From: Achromobacter arsenitoxydans SY8
GTDB taxonomy: Bacteria > Pseudomonadota > Gammaproteobacteria > Burkholderiales > Burkholderiaceae_B
NCBI RefSeq assembly: GCF_000236785.1
Contig: NZ_AGUF01000013.1
Coordinates: forward strand, 124,001 to 188,000
DNA: 64,000 nt
Direction: 5' to 3'
This document shows positions 59,457 through 64,000 of the stretch, one piece after another. A model generated the notes under the pieces. The model ran no database searches, was not told the origin of the DNA, and worked only from the letters and a program-made list of their open reading frames with translations. The translations under genes and the position numbers were made by a program. The stretch's first letter is position 1, and each line of letters starts with the position of its first letter.

Positions 59457-60065
59457 TCAGCGCGCCTTGCCCAGCTTGTCCAGCGCCAGATTCAGCTTGA
59501 GCACATTGACCGCGGGCTCTCCCAGCACGCCCAGCCAGGGGCGGTCGGTGTTGGCCTGGATCAGCGCATCCACCTGTTCGCGCGGCAGGTTGCGCGCGCG
59601 CGCCACGCGTTGCGCCTGGTAGGCCGCCGCCGCGGGACTGATGTGGGGATCCAGCCCGCTGCCGGACGCCGTGACGAGATCCACCGGAACGGGGACGGGG
59701 TTGTCGGGGTCGGCCGCCTTCAGCGCGGCGATGCGCGCCTGGATCGCCTCGGCCAGCGCGGGGTTGCGCGGGCCCAGGTTCGAGCCGCCGGAGGCCGCGG
59801 CGTTGTACGGCATGGGGGCGGTGGCCGACGGGCGGCCCCAGAAGTACTGCGGCGACGAGAAGGACTGGCCGATCCATTCCGAGCCGACGACCTTGTCGTC
59901 CTGCATGATGAGGGAGCCGGCGGCTTCGTGCGGGAACACCGCGGCGGCAATGCCGCTGGTCAGGAACGGATAGGCCAGGCCGGTCACGAGCGACAGTGCG
60001 GCAAAGACGGTCAGGGCGGGGCGCAGGATGCCGCCTTGACGCGGCGCGAGGGGAGCGGGTTTCAT
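59457..60065 (-). CDS. kdpC: Potassium-transporting ATPase subunit C
   Basis: Single-span subunit of the KdpFABC ATPase. 202 residues; one N-terminal membrane helix (about 15-35), then the periplasmic domain with [44 protein letters not shown] and the C-terminal [13 protein letters not shown]. Start ATG ends at 60065, 27 bp after the kdpB stop. Confidence 0.96.
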   Translation of the reverse strand: MKPAPLAPRQGGILRPALTVFAALSLVTGLAYPFLTSGIAAAVFPHEAAGSLIMQDDKVVGSEWIGQSFSSPQYFWGRPSATAPMPYNAAASGGSNLGPRNPALAEAIQARIAALKAADPDNPVPVPVDLVTASGSGLDPHISPAAAAYQAQRVARARNLPREQVDALIQANTDRPWLGVLGEPAVNVLKLNLALDKLGKAR

Positions 60066-60092
60066 GATGGATTCCTTTCAGTTGGCGCGGTA

Positions 60093-62258
60093 TCAGGCCC
60101 AGCCGAGCGCGGCCAGGATCATGTCCACGAGCTTGATGCCGGCGAAGGGGACGAGCAGTCCGCCCAGGCCGTAGATCAGCAGGTTGCGGCGCAGCAGCAC
60201 CGAGGCGCCCAGGGGGCGGTAGCGCACACCGCGCAGCGCCAGCGGGATCAGCACGACAATGATCAGCGCGTTGAAGATCACGGCCGACAGGATGGCCGAG
60301 GCCGGCGTCGTCAGTCCCATGATGTTCAGCACATTGAGCTGCGGATAGACCGTGGCGAAGGCGGCAGGAATGATGGCGAAGTACTTGGCTACGTCGTTGG
60401 CTACGCTGAACGTCGTCAGCGCGCCGCGGGTCATCAGCATCTGCTTGCCGATTTCGACGATCTCGATGAGCTTGGTCGGGTTGGAATCCAGGTCCACCAT
60501 GTTGCCGGCCTCCTTGGCCGCCTGGGTGCCCGAATTCATCGCCACGGCCACGTCGGCCTGCGCCAGCGCCGGCGCGTCGTTGGTGCCGTCGCCCGTCATC
60601 GCCACCAGCCGGCCTTGCGCCTGGTAGTCGCGGATGAGCTTGAGCTTGGCTTCCGGAGTCGCTTCCGCCAGGAAGTCGTCGACGCCGGCTTCCGCGGCGA
60701 TGGACGCCGCGGTGAGCTTGTTGTCGCCCGTGATCATCACGGTCTTGATGCCCATGCGACGCAGTTCGGCGAAGCGCGACTGGATGTCCGGCTTGACGAT
60801 GTCCTTGAGCTCGACGACGCCCAGCGCGCGGTTGCCGTCGCTGACCATCAGCGGCGTGCTGCCGCGTCGCGCCACGTCTTCGGCCAGGCGCAGCGCCGCG
60901 TCGGGAACGGCGGCGTCTTGCGCTGCCAGCCAGGACTGGATGGCGTCGACCGCGCCCTTGCGGATCATGCGGTCGCCCAGGTTGACGCCGCTCATGCGAG
61001 TTTGAGCCGTGAAGGGCACGAATTCGACCGCGGCGAGGTGAGCCGCGGGCGCGTGCAGGGCCCGGTCCGCCAGCGCCACGATGCTGCGGCCTTCCGGCGT
61101 CTCGTCGGCCATCGAGGCCAGCCGCGCGGCATCGGCGAGTTCGCGCGCCGATACCCCGGGCGCCGGCAGGAAGGTGGAGGCCTGGCGGTTGCCGAAGGTG
61201 ATCGTGCCGGTTTTGTCCAGCAGCAGCACGTCGACGTCGCCGGCGGCTTCGACCGCGCGGCCCGATGTGGCGATCACGTTGGCGCTCATCATGCGGCTCA
61301 TGCCCGCCACGCCGATGGCCGACAGCAGGCCGCCAATGGTGGTGGGAATCAGGCAGACCAGCAGGGCGACCAGCACCGTCACGGTGACGGCGGCGCCGCC
61401 GCCCGCCGCGGACACCGCGTAGATCGAGAACGGCATCAGCGTGACGACGACCAGCAGGAAGACCACGGTCAGTCCCACCAGCAGGATGGTCAGCGCCAGC
61501 TCGTTGGGCGTCTTCTGACGCTTGGCGCCTTCCACCATGGAGATCATGCGGTCCAGGAAGCTCTGGCCGGGATCGGCCGCGATGCGCACGAAGATCCAGT
61601 CGGACAGCACGCGCGTGCCGCCCGTGACGGACGAGAAATCGCCGCCGGACTCGCGGATGACGGGCGCGGATTCGCCCGTGATGGCGCTTTCGTCCACCGA
61701 GGCCACCCCGGCGACGACCTGTCCATCGCCGGGGATGGTGTCGCCGGCCTCGACCAGCACCACGTCGCCGCGGCGCAGCAGGCCGGAAGGCTGGCTGACC
61801 GCCTTTGCGCGCCATTGCGCGGGCTGCGCATGGCCGGCGTCCTCATCGCGAAAGCCCTTGAGCAGCTTCGCGTCGATGGTGGTGCGCAGGCCGCGCAGCG
61901 TGGCCGCCTGCTGCTTTCCCCGGCCCTCGGCGAGCGCCTCTGCGAAGTTGGCGAACAGCACGGTGAACCACAGCCACGCGGCGATGGCGAGGATGAAGCC
62001 GGCGGGGGCTTCGGCCTGGCCGCGCAGCGCCATGATCCACAGCGCCGTGGTGAGGATGCTGCCCACGTAGACCACGAACATGACGGGGTTCTTGATCTGC
62101 GCGGCGGGCGAGAGCTTGCGCAGGCTGTCCAGCAGGGCGGGGCCGACCAGCGCGCCCGACCACATGCCGAACGGGCGTTCGTTCGCGCCGGCCGAGGGCG
62201 CGCGGGCCGCGCCGCCGCCGGCGCTGGTAGTTGGCATTTCAATTTTGGCCATTTTCAT
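60093..62258 (-). CDS. kdpB: Potassium-transporting P-type ATPase, catalytic subunit B
   Basis: P-type ATPase subunit of KdpFABC. 721 residues. Actuator TGES in [11 protein letters not shown], phospho-acceptor D348 ([12 protein letters not shown]), nucleotide-binding [10 protein letters not shown], hinge [16 protein letters not shown] and the C-terminal membrane helices with [12 protein letters not shown]. The ATG ending at 62258 has AAGG six bases upstream and lies 14 bp after the kdpA stop; the longer frame is unsupported. Confidence 0.97.
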   Translation of the reverse strand: MKMAKIEMPTTSAGGGAARAPSAGANERPFGMWSGALVGPALLDSLRKLSPAAQIKNPVMFVVYVGSILTTALWIMALRGQAEAPAGFILAIAAWLWFTVLFANFAEALAEGRGKQQAATLRGLRTTIDAKLLKGFRDEDAGHAQPAQWRAKAVSQPSGLLRRGDVVLVEAGDTIPGDGQVVAGVASVDESAITGESAPVIRESGGDFSSVTGGTRVLSDWIFVRIAADPGQSFLDRMISMVEGAKRQKTPNELALTILLVGLTVVFLLVVVTLMPFSIYAVSAAGGGAAVTVTVLVALLVCLIPTTIGGLLSAIGVAGMSRMMSANVIATSGRAVEAAGDVDVLLLDKTGTITFGNRQASTFLPAPGVSARELADAARLASMADETPEGRSIVALADRALHAPAAHLAAVEFVPFTAQTRMSGVNLGDRMIRKGAVDAIQSWLAAQDAAVPDAALRLAEDVARRGSTPLMVSDGNRALGVVELKDIVKPDIQSRFAELRRMGIKTVMITGDNKLTAASIAAEAGVDDFLAEATPEAKLKLIRDYQAQGRLVAMTGDGTNDAPALAQADVAVAMNSGTQAAKEAGNMVDLDSNPTKLIEIVEIGKQMLMTRGALTTFSVANDVAKYFAIIPAAFATVYPQLNVLNIMGLTTPASAILSAVIFNALIIVVLIPLALRGVRYRPLGASVLLRRNLLIYGLGGLLVPFAGIKLVDMILAALGWA

Positions 62259-62272
62259 TCTTAGCCTTTGCA

Positions 62273-64000
62273 TCAGGGTTGCAGATGTTCCGCGACCGGG
62301 CCCAAGGCCAGCGCGGGCACGTACGTCAAAGCGCCCACCAGCAGCACGGCGCCGATCAGGAGCACGACAAAGAGGGGACCCGTCGTGGGCATGCTGCCGG
62401 GGCCGGCAGGAAGCCGGCGTTTGGCGGCTAGCGAACCGGCCATCGCCAGCACGGCGACGATGACGGCGAACCGGCCGAACCACATCGCGATGCCCAGCAG
62501 GACGTTGTAGAAGGGCGTATTGGCGGACAGGCCGGCAAAGGCGCTGCCGTTGTTATTGGCCGCCGAGGACAGCCCGTACAGGATTTCCGAGAATCCATGG
62601 ATGCCGGGATTCAGCACGCCGGCCTGGCCGGCGGACACCGACACCGCAAGCGCGGTTCCGCCGAGCACCAGCAGGGGCGTGGCCAGGATGACGATGGACA
62701 CCATCTTCATGTCATAGGCTTCGATCTTCTTGCCCAGGTATTCCGGCGTGCGCCCGATCATCAGTCCGGCGATGAAGACGCCCAGGATCGCGAAGGCCAG
62801 CATGCCGTACAGGCCCGAGCCCACTCCGCCGTACACGACCTCGCCAAGCTGCATCAGCAGCATCGGCGACAGGCCGCCCATCGCCGTCAACGAGTCGTGC
62901 ATGCCATTGACCGCGCCGCAGGACGCGGCCGTGGTGATCGTGGCGAACAGCGAGGTGGCGGCGATGCCGAAGCGGGTTTCCTTGCCTTCCATGTTGCCGC
63001 CAGGCGAATAGGCGCTGAGCGCGCTGTCGGCGCCGGCCTGCGCAGCCATGGGATTGGGCTGCTGTTCAAACCAGGCGGTGGACAACGCGAACACGGCAAA
63101 CAGCGCCGTCATCGCCGCCAGGATTGCGATGCTCTGGCGCCGGCTGCCAACCATTTCGCCGAAGGAAAAGCAGAGCGCGGCGGGGATGGACAGGATGGCC
63201 AGCATCTGCAGGAAGTTCGACAGCGGCGTGGGGTTCTCGAACGGATGCGCCGAGTTGGCGTTGAAGAAGCCGCCGCCGTTGGTGCCCAGCAGTTTGATTG
63301 CTTCCTGCGACGCCACCGGGCCCATGGCCAGGGTCTGCGTGCGTGCGACGACCGGGTCCGTGACCGCCTGGCCGGCGGCGTCCAGGACCGGTTGGCCCTG
63401 GGCGTCCAGGCGCGGCTGGTCGTAATGCACGGCCTCGACCGTCTGGACTTCCTGGTAGGGGCTGAAGTTCTGGATCACGCCCTGGCTGACAAGGGCCAGC
63501 GCCAGCACCAGGGACAGCGGCAGCAGCACGTAGAGCGTGCAGCGGACCATGTCGGCCCAGAAATTGCCCACCGTGGCCGAGCAATGCCTGGCCAGCCCGC
63601 GGATCAGCGCGAACAGCACGGCGATGCCGGTGGCGGCCGAGACGAAGTTCTGCACCGTCAGCGCAAGCATCTGCGTCAGGTAGCTCATCGTCGCCTCGCC
63701 GCCGTAGCCCTGCCAATTGGTGTTGGTGACAAAGCTGATGGCGGTGTTCAGGGCGGAATCCGGGGTCACGGCGCCCATGCCGGCCGGATTCAGGGGCAGC
63801 ATGCCCTGGACGCGCTGCAGCGCGTAGACGGCGGCAATGCCGATGATGTTGAAGACAAGCACGGCCAGGGCGTAGCGCTTCCAGCCCATTTCGGCCCGGG
63901 GGTCGATCCCCGCCAGCCGGTAGATGCCGCGCTCGATCGGACGGCCCCAGGCAGTCAGCCTGGAGCTTCCGTTTTCCATGGCGATGCGGATGTAGCGCCC
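62273..64000 (-). CDS. kdpA: Potassium-transporting ATPase subunit A (5' end outside window)
   Basis: K+-binding, channel-like subunit of KdpFABC. The frame continues past the first visible ATG (63979) to the right edge ([11 protein letters not shown]), so the true start and about 25 to 30 residues lie beyond it. Four-fold pore architecture with selectivity-filter glycines in [37 protein letters not shown] and ATTSL-type loops. Any KdpF peptide and the promoter would be upstream of the window. Confidence 0.97.
   Translation of the reverse strand, partial: GRYIRIAMENGSSRLTAWGRPIERGIYRLAGIDPRAEMGWKRYALAVLVFNIIGIAAVYALQRVQGMLPLNPAGMGAVTPDSALNTAISFVTNTNWQGYGGEATMSYLTQMLALTVQNFVSAATGIAVLFALIRGLARHCSATVGNFWADMVRCTLYVLLPLSLVLALALVSQGVIQNFSPYQEVQTVEAVHYDQPRLDAQGQPVLDAAGQAVTDPVVARTQTLAMGPVASQEAIKLLGTNGGGFFNANSAHPFENPTPLSNFLQMLAILSIPAALCFSFGEMVGSRRQSIAILAAMTALFAVFALSTAWFEQQPNPMAAQAGADSALSAYSPGGNMEGKETRFGIAATSLFATITTAASCGAVNGMHDSLTAMGGLSPMLLMQLGEVVYGGVGSGLYGMLAFAILGVFIAGLMIGRTPEYLGKKIEAYDMKMVSIVILATPLLVLGGTALAVSVSAGQAGVLNPGIHGFSEILYGLSSAANNNGSAFAGLSANTPFYNVLLGIAMWFGRFAVIVAVLAMAGSLAAKRRLPAGPGSMPTTGPLFVVLLIGAVLLVGALTYVPALALGPVAEHLQP

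Overview
This is a GC-rich window with the gene content and gene order of a betaproteobacterium of the Alcaligenaceae. It looks closest to Achromobacter or Bordetella. That placement is an inference from the families present: an orphan Bug/TctC receptor, a phasin, DUF4148 and DUF1841 proteins, the aat/bpt pair, grpE-trx-dnaK-dnaJ behind hrcA and hemH, and a full kdp operon. Genes are densely packed on both strands. The window cuts through mgtA at the left edge and kdpA at the right edge.

Layout. 1-4.5 kb: Mg2+ P-type ATPase (truncated), a general porin and a CtaG-like oxidase assembly protein. 4.6-9.9 kb: galU, divergent from a BepA-like M48 protease, then a minus-strand run ilvE, zinc-finger protein, SnoaL-like protein and YheT-type hydrolase. 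10-18.3 kb: azlC-azlD, rhlE, a thioredoxin-like protein, an EI24 membrane protein, a CinA/MoaB-like protein, an IclR regulator, an orphan Bug receptor and a phasin. 18.4-24.2 kb: a minus-strand block of pyrD, bpt, aat, a Nudix hydrolase and a LysR regulator divergent from a DoxX protein, then two poorly known small genes. 24.3-25.0 kb: one tRNA-Cys and three identical tRNA-Gly(GCC) genes. 25.2-31 kb: murB, dapB, bamE/fur (divergent), recN and nadK. 31.2-37.9 kb: hrcA, hemH, a small FPASDP-repeat protein, grpE, a thioredoxin-like gene, dnaK and dnaJ, with two clear heat-shock (sigma32-type) promoters.

38.0-39.5 kb is the accessory spot of the window. It is less GC-rich and inserted just behind the dnaJ terminator. 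It holds a two-gene unit: a protein with an N-terminal peptidoglycan-binding-like domain and a papain/NlpC-like catalytic pair in permuted order (His before Cys), overlapping by ATGA with a small SH3-like lipoprotein. I read it as a candidate peptidoglycan amidase effector with its periplasmic immunity protein. It is followed by a simple-sequence spacer between two minus-strand terminators and a DUF4148 repeat protein.

40-55.8 kb: an M16 peptidase, two GNAT acetyltransferases, a small unknown protein, a LysR/MFS divergent pair with a perfect palindrome between them, a MoxR/VWA pair, two small c-type cytochromes, a DUF1841 protein, icd, an O-antigen-ligase-like protein, a DapA-family aldolase, and a TorF-type porin. 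55.9-64 kb: kdpA-kdpB-kdpC-kdpD-kdpE on the minus strand, a high-affinity K+ uptake ATPase with its two-component system.

Most of the window is housekeeping (cell wall, lysine, NAD, BCAA and chaperone functions). No CRISPR array, insertion sequence, integrase or rRNA was seen.
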